From an uncultured Actinomycetes bacterium (lineage in GTDB: Bacteria > Actinomycetota > Actinomycetes > S36-B12), in NCBI GenBank assembly GCA_903918595.1, contig CAIXFB010000428.1, forward strand, positions 1-15,400: a stretch of 15,400 bases of DNA. Reading direction: 5' to 3'. The notes beneath the pieces were generated by a model, which saw nothing but the letters and a program-made list of their open reading frames with translations, was not told where the DNA came from and made no database searches. The position numbers were made by a program, and so were the translations under genes. Position 1 is the first letter of the stretch; each line of letters begins with the position of its first letter. Positions 6,589-13,851 of the stretch are shown here, in pieces.

Positions 6589-7905
6589 ATGCCCGCTAAA
6601 ACCTCTCGCCGCCACCGTCAAGGCCTTGAGTCGAGGCAGCGCATCTTGGAGTCTGCGCTCGCAATAGCAGCCGAGCGGGGATACGACGGCACAACGGTGG
6701 CGCTCATCACTGAACGAGCCCAGGTTCCAGCCAGCTCCGTTTATTGGCAGTTCGCTAATAAAGATGACCTTCTTGCTGCAGCACTTGAACATAGTTACCG
6801 GTCATGGCGCAGAGATGGACCGACATGGCAGCCGGCTAACTACACCGGAGATATTCGAGAACGGATCGGTACCCGCCTGGAAAACTCACTGCGAGCCGTG
6901 GAGAAACAGCCCGAATACTGGCGCCTTGGGCTCATGGTTTCCCTTCGAAAGCGAAGCATCAAAATCACTGCGCAGGAGAGTTTTCTTGCCGTTCGGGTGG
7001 AAACACGGCAGATCATTGACGAGTGGTGGCAGACCATGTTGCCGTCTGGCATCGGTGATCAAGAAAGACTGGTCCGAACCCTCACGCATTGCTACTTGGC
7101 TTTGGTGGATGGTCTCTTTGTTGCCCATAGCGCGCAACCCGATCGACAATTGGACGATCAGACAGACATCCTCGCTGAGGCAATGGCTCACGTTGTGAGT
7201 GAATGGTTCGCGAATCCGAATGTCGCCCTGAGTCATGAGGTGGCCGCTCCAGGCCAGCGCAAGTCCGAGCCCAGAGGGCAGAGCGAGGTGGACTCGAAAA
7301 CGAAACTGCTCATTGCAGCTGAAGAGATTGCCGCCAACAGCGGCTACCGGGGAACCACCATTTCCAAAATCTGCAAGCAAGCCGGTTTGCCAGCCAGTTC
7401 GGTGTATTGGTTCTTTGAGGACAAGTCAGACCTCATGGCTGCTGTAGTTCAACGAAGTTGGGACGAATGGTTTGCCAGCCAGCCAGGTTGGGACGATCCT
7501 GAACCTGATCAATCATGGGCAGATGCACTGCGCAACATTTTGAATGTATCTTCGCGAAGTTTGGTAGACGCGCCCCTCTTCATGCGCATCGGTCATCTGC
7601 TCACACTTGAACATGCAGCCGAAGACGTACCGGCACGAAACGCCTTTATCAAGATTCGTGAAGGAATCGAAGAGCAGATCGCTGCATGGTTTGAACGAAA
7701 CCTACCCACCGCATCAACCACAGCGAACCCAGCGCTCCCAAGCCTGTTAGCCCGATCGGTGATCGTATTTACGGATGGCTACTTCATCGCATCACAAATA
7801 GATCGGGCCCTTGTTCCCGTTCCTGACTTCGTTGAATTCGTCGTGGATGTTCTGGAATGGGCTACCATCTCGCTGCCGGGCGTACAAGAAGGGACCAGCA
7901 AGTGA
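6589..7905 (+). CDS. Tandem (double) TetR-family transcriptional regulator
   Basis: The ATG is preceded by GAGGAG. The 438-aa chain holds two complete TetR units. Unit 1 has a helix-turn-helix at about 16-62 (RILESALAIAAERGYDGTTV, then PASSVYWQFANKDDLL) and a ligand/dimerisation domain to about 210. Unit 2 has its own HTH at about 236-283 (KLLIAAEEIAANSGYRGTTI, then LPASSVYWFFEDKSDLM) and a C-terminal domain to the end. A hydrophilic linker (about 218-236) separates them. Normal TetR proteins are about 200 aa, so this is a duplication-fusion that could act as an internal pseudo-dimer. The two HTHs are similar but not identical, so they could read an asymmetric site. It is divergent from the hydratase operon and probably represses it in the absence of a pathway inducer (inference). 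Confidence 0.92.
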   Translation: MPAKTSRRHRQGLESRQRILESALAIAAERGYDGTTVALITERAQVPASSVYWQFANKDDLLAAALEHSYRSWRRDGPTWQPANYTGDIRERIGTRLENSLRAVEKQPEYWRLGLMVSLRKRSIKITAQESFLAVRVETRQIIDEWWQTMLPSGIGDQERLVRTLTHCYLALVDGLFVAHSAQPDRQLDDQTDILAEAMAHVVSEWFANPNVALSHEVAAPGQRKSEPRGQSEVDSKTKLLIAAEEIAANSGYRGTTISKICKQAGLPASSVYWFFEDKSDLMAAVVQRSWDEWFASQPGWDDPEPDQSWADALRNILNVSSRSLVDAPLFMRIGHLLTLEHAAEDVPARNAFIKIREGIEEQIAAWFERNLPTASTTANPALPSLLARSVIVFTDGYFIASQIDRALVPVPDFVEFVVDVLEWATISLPGVQEGTSK

Positions 7906-8294
7906 ATCTGAAAGATGCACAGGCGATCATTGACCACATCGTGCTCGCCGCTACCTCGAATCAACTTCTCGTAAGTATCAGCGTGGTTGATGAGATGGGC
8001 AACGAGATCGCTACCACACGCATGGATGGCGCTCGGTGGTTCACACCGGGAATCGCTCGGGCCAAGGCGGGCACAGCAGCGCTCATGGGGACGGATACAT
8101 CAGAACTTGGTGGTTTGCGCGCTCAGTACCCAGAGGTTTTTGAACAGGTGAGCGAGCAACTTCCTTTCACGCCCACGACTTTGCCCGGCGGCGTCTTTGT
8201 CGCCTCCGGTGGAGCGATCGGCGTGAGTGGAGCTACCCCGGAAGAAGATGTTGAACTCGCCAAGAATGCGCTAGATCAGGCCTTGTCTTCATAA
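7902..8294 (+). CDS. GlcG/HbpS-family small protein (heme-binding-like)
   Basis: The GTG start overlaps the TetR stop (GTGA, 7902-7905) with AAGGGA upstream, so translation is coupled to the regulator. The 130-aa product matches the GlcG/HbpS/PduO C-terminal family: MNLKDAQAIIDHIVLAA at the start, VDEMGNEIATTRMDGARWFTPGIARAKAGTAALMG in the middle, and GGVFVASGGAIGVSGATPEEDVELAKNALD at the end. No signal peptide is present, so it is cytoplasmic. HbpS binds heme in Streptomyces; other members occur beside catabolic operons with no defined activity. Coupling to a regulator suggests a sensor, ligand-handling or accessory role in aromatic catabolism, but that is inference. Confidence 0.85.
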   Translation: MNLKDAQAIIDHIVLAATSNQLLVSISVVDEMGNEIATTRMDGARWFTPGIARAKAGTAALMGTDTSELGGLRAQYPEVFEQVSEQLPFTPTTLPGGVFVASGGAIGVSGATPEEDVELAKNALDQALSS

Positions 8295-8298
8295 GCCC

Positions 8299-8323
8299 GA
8301 AAAAACGCAATCTTGGCAAGATT
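8299..8323 (-). terminator. Candidate rho-independent terminator after the dioxygenase gene
   Basis: Read leftward after the dioxygenase stop (8333), AATCTT-GCC-AAGATT (8323-8309) forms a 6-bp stem with a 3-nt loop, followed by GCG and a run of six T (8305-8300). The stem is short and A+T-rich, but the T-run and the place between two convergent genes fit a terminator. Confidence 0.5.
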
Positions 8324-8332
8324 CAGTGGGAG

Positions 8333-9202
8333 TCACACAGGCATTTGACGCTCATGGCCCCAGAACCCAGGAACGTCGTAGCGCTTGGGCACCCAGGTCT
8401 CATCGTCAATCGTGATGGCTCCGGTTCCGTATTCAATTTGGAATCCGGAAGGGCTATTGACATAGAAAGACAGCATCTGGTCGTTCGAGTGCCGACCCAA
8501 AGACATCGCCAATGGTGCAGCGTTTTCCTTCAACACTTTGTCATAAGCACGGCCAACAATGTCGATGTCATCAACTTCGAACATGATGTGCCCGATGCCA
8601 CTTGGCACCCCAGGAACGGGCGCAAATGCGTACGAGTGGTGACGGGGATTGCAGTGGGTGAAGGTGCCATAAATGGGACCAAAATCAATGTAATCACTCA
8701 ACTTGAAGCCCAGAATGTCAAGGTAGAGGTGGCGGATCGGCTCCTCTTGATGTACCAGATGGAACACATGCCCTAGACCGCCATCACCGGTGAGGAAGTT
8801 CGCGCCAGTGGGTGAGATGAACTTGTTCTTGTCGACCATCTGGCCATAGAAAAGTTCTACCCGCATACCTTCGGGGTCGGTGAAACTCACCATCTCAGTG
8901 ACGCCTCGTTCACGAGCGGCCTCGGTTGAATCGCGGGTCACCTCATAGCCGTTGGTTTCCAATCTCGTGACGAGATCTTCGAGTGCCTCCTTGCCCTGCA
9001 CCTCCCAGCCAAGAACCGTTACACCTTCAGCCTCACCCCGAACTACCTCGAGTCGGTAGATCTTTTCATCGTTGCGAAGGCGGAGCCGGTCTGGAGTCTT
9101 CTCGGCAACCTGTAGCCCGAGCAGATCGCATGCAAAGGTTTCCCATGCATCCAAGTCGCCGGATGAAATAATGACGTAACCGAGACTACGAACCTCTGAC
9201 AT
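8333..9202 (-). CDS. Type I extradiol ring-cleavage dioxygenase (BphC/HsaC-like)
   Basis: ATG 9202 is preceded by GGGAG, giving 289 aa; the longer frame to 9301 would overlap the upstream remnant. Two vicinal-oxygen-chelate modules are seen (about 1-130 and 138-289). The C-terminal module carries the full Fe(II) 2-His-1-carboxylate set: His145 in GLGHVFHLV, His205 in GIGHIMFEV and Glu257 in FQIEYG. The second-shell residues are also present: His189 in RHHSYAF, and His238 and Tyr247 in GRHSNDQMLSFYV. The enzyme opens a 3-substituted catechol (2,3-dihydroxybiphenyl, steroid 3,4-DHSA or similar) next to the diol, giving a substrate for the C-C hydrolase. The exact substrate is not readable. A hydrolase remnant lies 25 bp upstream in the same direction, so it once belonged to a hydrolase-dioxygenase operon. 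Confidence 0.95.
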   Translation of the reverse strand: MSEVRSLGYVIISSGDLDAWETFACDLLGLQVAEKTPDRLRLRNDEKIYRLEVVRGEAEGVTVLGWEVQGKEALEDLVTRLETNGYEVTRDSTEAARERGVTEMVSFTDPEGMRVELFYGQMVDKNKFISPTGANFLTGDGGLGHVFHLVHQEEPIRHLYLDILGFKLSDYIDFGPIYGTFTHCNPRHHSYAFAPVPGVPSGIGHIMFEVDDIDIVGRAYDKVLKENAAPLAMSLGRHSNDQMLSFYVNSPSGFQIEYGTGAITIDDETWVPKRYDVPGFWGHERQMPV

Positions 9203-9227
9203 AGCAACTCCCTTTATTGTTTTTCGG

Positions 9228-9469
9228 TCAGTGCGTGCGAAGAAATTGATCGACAAGTTGGTTGAATTCTTCGGCGTGCTCAAGTTGCGCCCAGTGTCCA
9301 CAGCGGTTCATCAGCACAAGTCGAGAATCCGGAATGAGAGCCACGAGTTTCAGACTGTTTTCATAGTGGACCACTCGATCATCTCGACCATGAAAGAGCA
9401 AACTTGGAGCATCGATGCCGGCGATTCCTGCTTCACAAATCGACTTGTTGATTCTTGAGTCAGGGTCAT
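9228..9469 (-). pseudogene. Internally deleted meta-cleavage C-C hydrolase gene (HsaD/BphD/MhpC-like remnant)
   Basis: The last 63 codons (9419-9228) encode a clear alpha/beta-hydrolase C-terminus: SLLFHGRDDRVV with the catalytic Asp, and MNRCGHWAQLEHAEEFNQLV with the catalytic His. They parallel the intact hydrolase at 12915-13778 (LLIHGRDDRVV; FNQCGHWAMIEHSDEFNRLV). About 50 bp upstream, ATG 9469 has a strong GGAGGAG Shine-Dalgarno and starts MTLTQESTSRFVKQE, which resembles the N-terminus of HsaD-type hydrolases (...ESTSRF...). That start is in a different frame from the C-terminal part. The simplest reading is that roughly 200 codons, including the nucleophilic Ser and oxyanion loop, were lost with a frameshift at a junction near 9420-9430. 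Translation from 9469 would stop after 39 codons. The product should be inactive; an assembly error is the alternative. Confidence 0.75.
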
Positions 9470-9533
9470 GGCTCCTCCTTTTCTGCCGCGATGGGTTGGA
9501 TCGTGGAAAAAACCTAAATTGAGCCCCCGATTC

Positions 9534-9609
9534 TGGCGAGCGCCATGTGCCACTCACTGGAACGTCCCGCCTGCCGGGACACGAGTCCCCCACATTCCAG
9601 CCACGTGGC
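9534..9609. promoter_or_regulatory. Cluster of three palindromes between the hydrolase remnant and the MFS gene
   Basis: The divergent gap 9470-9651 holds TGGCG-AG-CGCCA (9534-9545), GTCCCG-cctgc-CGGGAC (9564-9580) and GCCACGTGGC (9600-9609), all perfect. TGGAA (9558-9562) and TTCCA (9595-9599) also frame the middle one. I see no convincing -35/-10 pair. This is a plausible operator region for the MFS gene and/or the dioxygenase unit. Confidence 0.4.
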
Positions 9610-9651
9610 AGATGATGGCCTTTCACCAACATGAATCCACCGGAGGAATCC

Positions 9652-10854
9652 ATGCTTCCCCGCAGGTTGCAAGGCCGTGCTGGACGCAACTTTCTTCTCG
9701 TTACCCTCGGCGCCCTCACCGCGTTCGCGCCTATGGCAACCGACCTCTATCTACCCGCCTTTCCCAACATCGCAAATTCCTTAGGTGTTGATATCCCGAC
9801 CGTGCAGGTCACCCTTGCCGCATCGTTCGCAGGACTCGGAGCCGGGCAAATCCTTTATGGACCTCTGTCAGATCGATACGGTCGACGACGTCCGCTCATT
9901 GCCGGACTTGTGCTTTTCATCCTTGCATCAATCGGCTGTGCCTTTTCCACGACGCTGCCCATGCTCACCTCGATGCGGCTTCTGCAGGCGCTCGGTGGAT
10001 GTGCGGGGCTGGTTATTGCACGTGCGATCGTTCGTGACTGTTACACCGGTGCCGCGATGGCTCGAACAATGTCCTTAATGACGATGGTTTTTGCGCTGGC
10101 GCCTTTGATAGCACCCTCCGTGGGGGCCGCAATTATCGGTGTGGCGATGTGGCCGTGGCTCTTCATCTTGTTGGCTGCCTTCGGAGCGGTCTGCCTGATT
10201 TTGGTGCTATTCGTGCCCGAGACGCACCCTGCTGAAATGCGCACGGCTGATGGTTTCATCGGTTCACTGAAGACCTACAAGTTGCTCATGCAAAATGGCA
10301 AGTTTCTGATGCCTGCGCTCATTTCTGGTTTTGGATCAATGACGCTCTTCGCATACATTTCGTCTTCTCCGGCGGTCTTGATGGGAAGTTACGGTCTCAG
10401 CGCGCAACAATTCGCCTTCGCTTTTGGTGGTATTTCCGTGGGGATCGTGCTCGGAAGTCAGATCAACATCTTTTTGCTCAGGCGTCGAAGCGTGAATTCA
10501 CTCTTGCGCACCTTCTTGGGGATCCAATTCACTGCCGCATTGGTACTCGTGGCGCTGACGCTCGCGGGGGCGCCAGTAATTGCGGTCATCATCTGTTTGG
10601 CATTGATAGTCGCCTGCTTCTCCGGTGGCGCAGCAAATTCAATCACCGAGGCGCTTCGTCCGTTCCCCGAGAGCGCTGGTTCCGCCGCGGCACTCATCGG
10701 AGTCTTGCAATTTGGATTAGGGGCGTTAATAGCAACAGTCCTCGGTCAACTCCCAGGTTCGCCACCCCTGCTCATGTCCATCGCAATCGTCATTGCCTCG
10801 GCAGGAGGTTTCGCCGTTTCGAGAAACCGCAGGATGGCGAATTCAGACCGCTAA
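9652..10854 (+). CDS. MFS transporter, Bcr/CflA (drug resistance) subfamily
   Basis: ATG 9652 follows CGGAGGAA (9641-9648), giving 400 aa; ATG 9631 lies in frame but upstream of this Shine-Dalgarno. The protein is almost wholly hydrophobic, consistent with 12 helices. Helix 1 bears the Bcr/CflA signature LGALTAFAPMATDLYLPAFPNIA. The loop between helices 2 and 3 carries motif A, GPLSDRYGRRRPL, and LQALGGCAGLVIARAIVRD is the family's helix 4 motif. Family members export drugs, dipeptides or metabolites by proton antiport. Among catabolic genes it may export toxic aromatics or intermediates, or import substrate; the sequence does not decide. Its TAA overlaps the IclR gene's TAG on the other strand (CTAA, 10851-10854). 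Confidence 0.93.
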   Translation: MLPRRLQGRAGRNFLLVTLGALTAFAPMATDLYLPAFPNIANSLGVDIPTVQVTLAASFAGLGAGQILYGPLSDRYGRRRPLIAGLVLFILASIGCAFSTTLPMLTSMRLLQALGGCAGLVIARAIVRDCYTGAAMARTMSLMTMVFALAPLIAPSVGAAIIGVAMWPWLFILLAAFGAVCLILVLFVPETHPAEMRTADGFIGSLKTYKLLMQNGKFLMPALISGFGSMTLFAYISSSPAVLMGSYGLSAQQFAFAFGGISVGIVLGSQINIFLLRRRSVNSLLRTFLGIQFTAALVLVALTLAGAPVIAVIICLALIVACFSGGAANSITEALRPFPESAGSAAALIGVLQFGLGALIATVLGQLPGSPPLLMSIAIVIASAGGFAVSRNRRMANSDR

Positions 10855-11663
10855 AGACCACCCAAGGAAGCTGCTGTTGCTGCGCCAAGGTCGATCGCGA
10901 TTCTTCGGGCCGCACCTTTGACCAGCGCTGCGGATGCTGTCCAGTTCATGTTCTGAACCGGCCCTGCAACCGATATCGCAGCCACCACATTGGTTCCGTA
11001 AACGATCGGAGCTGCGACACAGCCCAATCCAAGCGCGGCTTCCTCTTTATCCATCGCCACACCGGCTGCGCGAATTCGCTGCAGTTCAGCAGCTAACCGA
11101 CCGGGCTCTGTCACTGAGTAAGCGGTGCGCCTCGCCAATGACCCGCCGAGCACCATCTGCACAATCTCTGGTCTGCAATAGGCCAGCATCGATTTGCCAA
11201 GGCTCGAGCAATTTGCGGGAACTCTCGCACCGACTGCTGTGGGCGTGCGTGGAGATCTGGGACCGCTCACCTTCTCGAGGTACAGCACATCACTTCCCTC
11301 GAGAACTGCGAGGTGAACGACGAGTCCAGATTTCACAAACACTTCGGTCATCCACGGCGAGGCAATTTCACGCAAGCCGTGTGGCCAACGGTGCTGAACA
11401 GTGGTGCCGAGTTCGAAGATACGCCAGGAGAGGCGGTAACCAGTGCCCTCGCGTTCCACCAGATCGGCATCTTCGAGTAACGCAAGCAGGCGGAATGCCG
11501 TTGACTTGGCAACTCCCGCCTGCCGCGCCAATTCACTCACACCGAGCACAGGACCCTCATGACGGAAAACATCGAGAAGGCGTAGGGCCTTGGTGACGCT
11601 CGCTGTTGCCGTCTCTTGTGGTTCCTGTACGCCAACTTCTACTTCGCTGATCCCTGCCGACAT
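10851..11663 (-). CDS. IclR-family transcriptional regulator
   Basis: ATG 11663 is preceded by GGAGG at 5 bp, giving 270 aa; the in-frame extension to 11762 would overlap the monooxygenase gene and has no support. The N-terminal winged HTH (about 20-85) reads TKALRLLDVFRHEGPVLGVSELARQAGVAKSTAFRLLALLEDADLVER. The effector domain follows (about 95-265), with YLEKVSGPRSPRTPTAVGARVPANCSSLGKSMLA and the conserved ALGLGCVAAPI. IclR regulators commonly control aromatic catabolic operons as activators or repressors responding to a pathway intermediate. The gene sits 47 bp after the monooxygenase gene in the same direction, so it is probably part of that operon and regulates it. Confidence 0.93.
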   Translation of the reverse strand: MSAGISEVEVGVQEPQETATASVTKALRLLDVFRHEGPVLGVSELARQAGVAKSTAFRLLALLEDADLVEREGTGYRLSWRIFELGTTVQHRWPHGLREIASPWMTEVFVKSGLVVHLAVLEGSDVLYLEKVSGPRSPRTPTAVGARVPANCSSLGKSMLAYCRPEIVQMVLGGSLARRTAYSVTEPGRLAAELQRIRAAGVAMDKEEAALGLGCVAAPIVYGTNVVAAISVAGPVQNMNWTASAALVKGAARRIAIDLGAATAASLGGL

Positions 11664-11710
11664 TTCGCCTCCATCATTTCCTGTGCACCAACTGGCTGTT
11701 GTGTTTGTGC

Positions 11711-12883
11711 TCAGTGCATTGTGTTGACAGGTACTCCCGTTTGGAATTCGAAGTTTGCCCACGACGTGTAGGCAGTGTCGTGGATGTTGCAGATGTGGCT
11801 TGCGCCTGCGTGCAGATCTCGCCAGAACCGTTCGAGCGGCTTGTCGGTCCAGACAGCAGCGGATCCTGCAAGTTTGAACACCTTGTCTACGGAATCGATG
11901 ACTCGGTTGACGGCTCGCACCTGATCGCGACGGAACTCGAGGCGTTCTGCTTGCGTGACTCGCTCACCCGCAAGACTCTTCTGGTACATGCGGTCTGTCC
12001 AGACCTCAATGTGTGAGATCCCAGCAGCCAGATCAGCCTCCGCCTCAGCGAGTGCTTCCTGCTGGAACGGATCGACCTTGGCCACAATTCCGGCCACGGA
12101 TACTCGGCTTTGCATGTATTCGCGGTACGCGTCGAGGGCGCCGCGAGCGATGCCCAGCGTGCCTGAGGTAATTGCTGTGGCAAAGGTGGCGCCGAATGAC
12201 ATCGCGTAGAGGGGGTGACCATCTTGGCGCTCGTCGTAGTACTCACCGTTGATCATGCGCATTGCGGAAACGACGCGGTACTCCGGCACGAATGAGTCCG
12301 TCATGCGCACGTTCTTGCTACCCGTTCCGGACAGGCCCATGACGTTCCAAGTGCCGTCGACGATCTCGTAATCTGCGCGGGGAAGAACAAAGTGACGCAT
12401 GTCGGGAGGATTACTGATATTGCCTTCCTCATCGGTCACGATTCCACCGAGGATGATCCAATCGCAGTAGTCAGTGCCCGTTGAGTACGGCCATTCGCCT
12501 GTGAAGAGGTAACCGCCTTCGACCGGCTTGGCCCGACCCATCGGCGCGTAGGGCGATGCGGTCCATACGTCAGGGTCTTCTCCGTAGATTTCCTCCTGCA
12601 GGCGTGGGTCCATGAGAGCAACTTCCCAAGGATGCACACCCACTACACCAGCGATCCAGCCGGCTGAGGGTGAATACTGAGCAACCGTGCGAACCCACTC
12701 AAAGAACTCGTTCGGGTGCTCCTCGTATCCACCGAATTCCTTGGACTGCAGGAGACGAACTCCGCCTGATTCCTTCAGGACGCGGACGGTCTTCTCTGTG
12801 AGCTTTCCGCCATCGTCATTTTTAGGAGACTCTTCCCGAAGAAGGTGTGCGGATTCGTGGATTCTCCGAACTGCATCATGCAT
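11711..12883 (-). CDS. Flavin-dependent phenol monooxygenase, HsaA-like (acyl-CoA dehydrogenase fold)
   Basis: ATG 12883 is preceded by GGAGGAA, giving 390 aa, close to HsaA (about 394). The acyl-CoA dehydrogenase fold is visible: a helical N-terminal domain (1-115) with LLQSKEFGGYEEHPNEFFEWV and SPSAGWIAGVVGVH; a central beta domain with GGYLFTGEWPYSTGTDYCDW (124-142); and a helical C-terminal domain ending in ERFWRDLHAGASHICN (about 351-366). The GEWPYSTG segment and the His-rich C-terminus distinguish group D two-component monooxygenases (HsaA, HpaB-type, IacA-like) from true acyl-CoA dehydrogenases. It would hydroxylate a phenol ortho to the existing hydroxyl, making the catechol for the dioxygenase, using reduced flavin from a separate reductase. 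No reductase gene is in view. It lies 31 bp after the hydrolase gene. The substrate is undetermined. Confidence 0.88.
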   Translation of the reverse strand: MHDAVRRIHESAHLLREESPKNDDGGKLTEKTVRVLKESGGVRLLQSKEFGGYEEHPNEFFEWVRTVAQYSPSAGWIAGVVGVHPWEVALMDPRLQEEIYGEDPDVWTASPYAPMGRAKPVEGGYLFTGEWPYSTGTDYCDWIILGGIVTDEEGNISNPPDMRHFVLPRADYEIVDGTWNVMGLSGTGSKNVRMTDSFVPEYRVVSAMRMINGEYYDERQDGHPLYAMSFGATFATAITSGTLGIARGALDAYREYMQSRVSVAGIVAKVDPFQQEALAEAEADLAAGISHIEVWTDRMYQKSLAGERVTQAERLEFRRDQVRAVNRVIDSVDKVFKLAGSAAVWTDKPLERFWRDLHAGASHICNIHDTAYTSWANFEFQTGVPVNTMH

Positions 12884-12914
12884 TGTGTTCCTCCGTGTGA
12901 TGGCGAGCGGTTGC

Positions 12915-13778
12915 TCAGTTGTGAGAAATAAAGTCGATGACCAATCGATTGAACTCGTCCGAGTGTTCGATCATGGCCCAGTGTCCGCATTGATTGAAAA
13001 TTACGACGCGGCTATTGGGTATGCGTGCTAGGAAATGCAGAGATTGCTCCATCGGGACTACCCGATCATCCCGACCGTGAATCAAAAGAGTTGGCATGGT
13101 GATCTTGCGAACCTCATCAATGTCAAACCACCACCGAACCGGACCACCAGTAGGAATACTGGCGAGGAAGTTCGCAAGGTGGTCTGGTCGCGAGAGCGCA
13201 GATTCCGAACGCTGACGCGCTAACTCTTCAGTTGCGTTGGCCTTGTCGAAGGTCATGATTTCCACAAGGCGACGCATGGTGTCAGGTGTTGGATTCTGAT
13301 AGCCCTCGAAAAGAATCTTCAGGCCCTCGGACAAGCCGTCCTGGGGGCTGAAGAGGGTTGCTAACTGCATGTGGCCGGACCCCATCGTGACAACATGGGA
13401 AACTCGATCTGGGTGCTGCACGGCCATCGCCATGACAGTGACCCCACCCATTGAGTTGCCCACTAATGCGGCCTTCTCAATGCCCAAGGCATCCATGAAC
13501 TCGACAAGCGCTGTGACGTGATCGTTGTCCTCAGGGGCCGCGGAATCGGACTTGCCCCAGCCCGGCATGTCCACCGCGAGAACGCGAAAATGCTCAGCCA
13601 ATGGGCCGATGTTTTTGGAGAAGTTGCTCCAGCCAGTTGCTCCAGCACCGCTCCCATGCAACAGGATCACCGGATGTCCACTACCGAGTTCATTGTAGTG
13701 AATGTTCCAGTTAGCAGTGGCGACCATACGGCTCGTGCCGTCGAAGGTAACCGAATCTGCCGCCGCCATCAGCGTCAT
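12915..13778 (-). CDS. Meta-cleavage product C-C hydrolase (alpha/beta hydrolase, HsaD/BphD/MhpC-like)
   Basis: The 287-aa protein has the alpha/beta-hydrolase fold. The oxyanion segment is HGSGAGATGWSNF (41-53), the nucleophile Ser109 lies in VGNSMGG, the acid is Asp238 in HGRDDRVV and the catalytic His266 is in CGHW, the His-Trp pair typical of meta-cleavage hydrolases. It would split the 2-hydroxy-6-oxo-dienoate ring-fission product into 2-hydroxypenta-2,4-dienoate, the hydratase substrate, and an acid. It is the first gene of the leftward hydrolase-monooxygenase-IclR operon. The N-terminus is somewhat uncertain: ATG 13778 has only a weak Shine-Dalgarno and ATG 13769 is an alternative. It is related to, but clearly diverged from, the deleted copy at 9228-9469, so the two are not a recent duplication. 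Confidence 0.92.
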   Translation of the reverse strand: MTLMAAADSVTFDGTSRMVATANWNIHYNELGSGHPVILLHGSGAGATGWSNFSKNIGPLAEHFRVLAVDMPGWGKSDSAAPEDNDHVTALVEFMDALGIEKAALVGNSMGGVTVMAMAVQHPDRVSHVVTMGSGHMQLATLFSPQDGLSEGLKILFEGYQNPTPDTMRRLVEIMTFDKANATEELARQRSESALSRPDHLANFLASIPTGGPVRWWFDIDEVRKITMPTLLIHGRDDRVVPMEQSLHFLARIPNSRVVIFNQCGHWAMIEHSDEFNRLVIDFISHN

Positions 13779-13828
13779 GTTGAATGCCCGTCCGCCTCTG
13801 AGTCGCTCCCGAGGAGTGCGACCTTTTG

Positions 13829-13845
13829 TGTAGTGATCGTTCTAG
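13829..13845 (-). promoter_or_regulatory. Second copy of the shared CTAGA-nn-GATCACTACA element
   Basis: Reading leftward from 13845: CTAGA-AC-GATCACTACA, identical at 15 of 17 positions to 6516-6532 in front of the double-TetR gene. It ends about 50 bp before the hydrolase start and lies directly downstream of a candidate -10, the usual place for a repressor site. The palindromic core is less symmetric here (CGATCA instead of TGATCA). Confidence 0.5.
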
Positions 13846-13851
13846 AGAGGG

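Noticed and set aside
9203..9301. N-terminal extension of the dioxygenase to 9301
   Set aside because: It would overlap the hydrolase remnant in another frame, while ATG 9202 has a good Shine-Dalgarno and gives the normal family N-terminus.
9552..9559. ACTCACTG, also seen at 6501-6508 in the double-TetR promoter region
   Set aside because: An 8-bp match is too short to claim a shared site, and the surrounding bases do not extend it.
9470..9719. Open extension of the hydrolase remnant frame to 9719
   Set aside because: This upstream part is rich in Arg/Pro/Gly, has no hydrolase features, and overlaps the MFS start region; it is an open frame by chance.
12915..13778. Recent duplication between the intact hydrolase and the remnant at 9228-9469
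   Set aside because: The shared C-termini are clearly related in protein sequence but the DNA differs at many positions throughout, so they are old paralogues or separate acquisitions.
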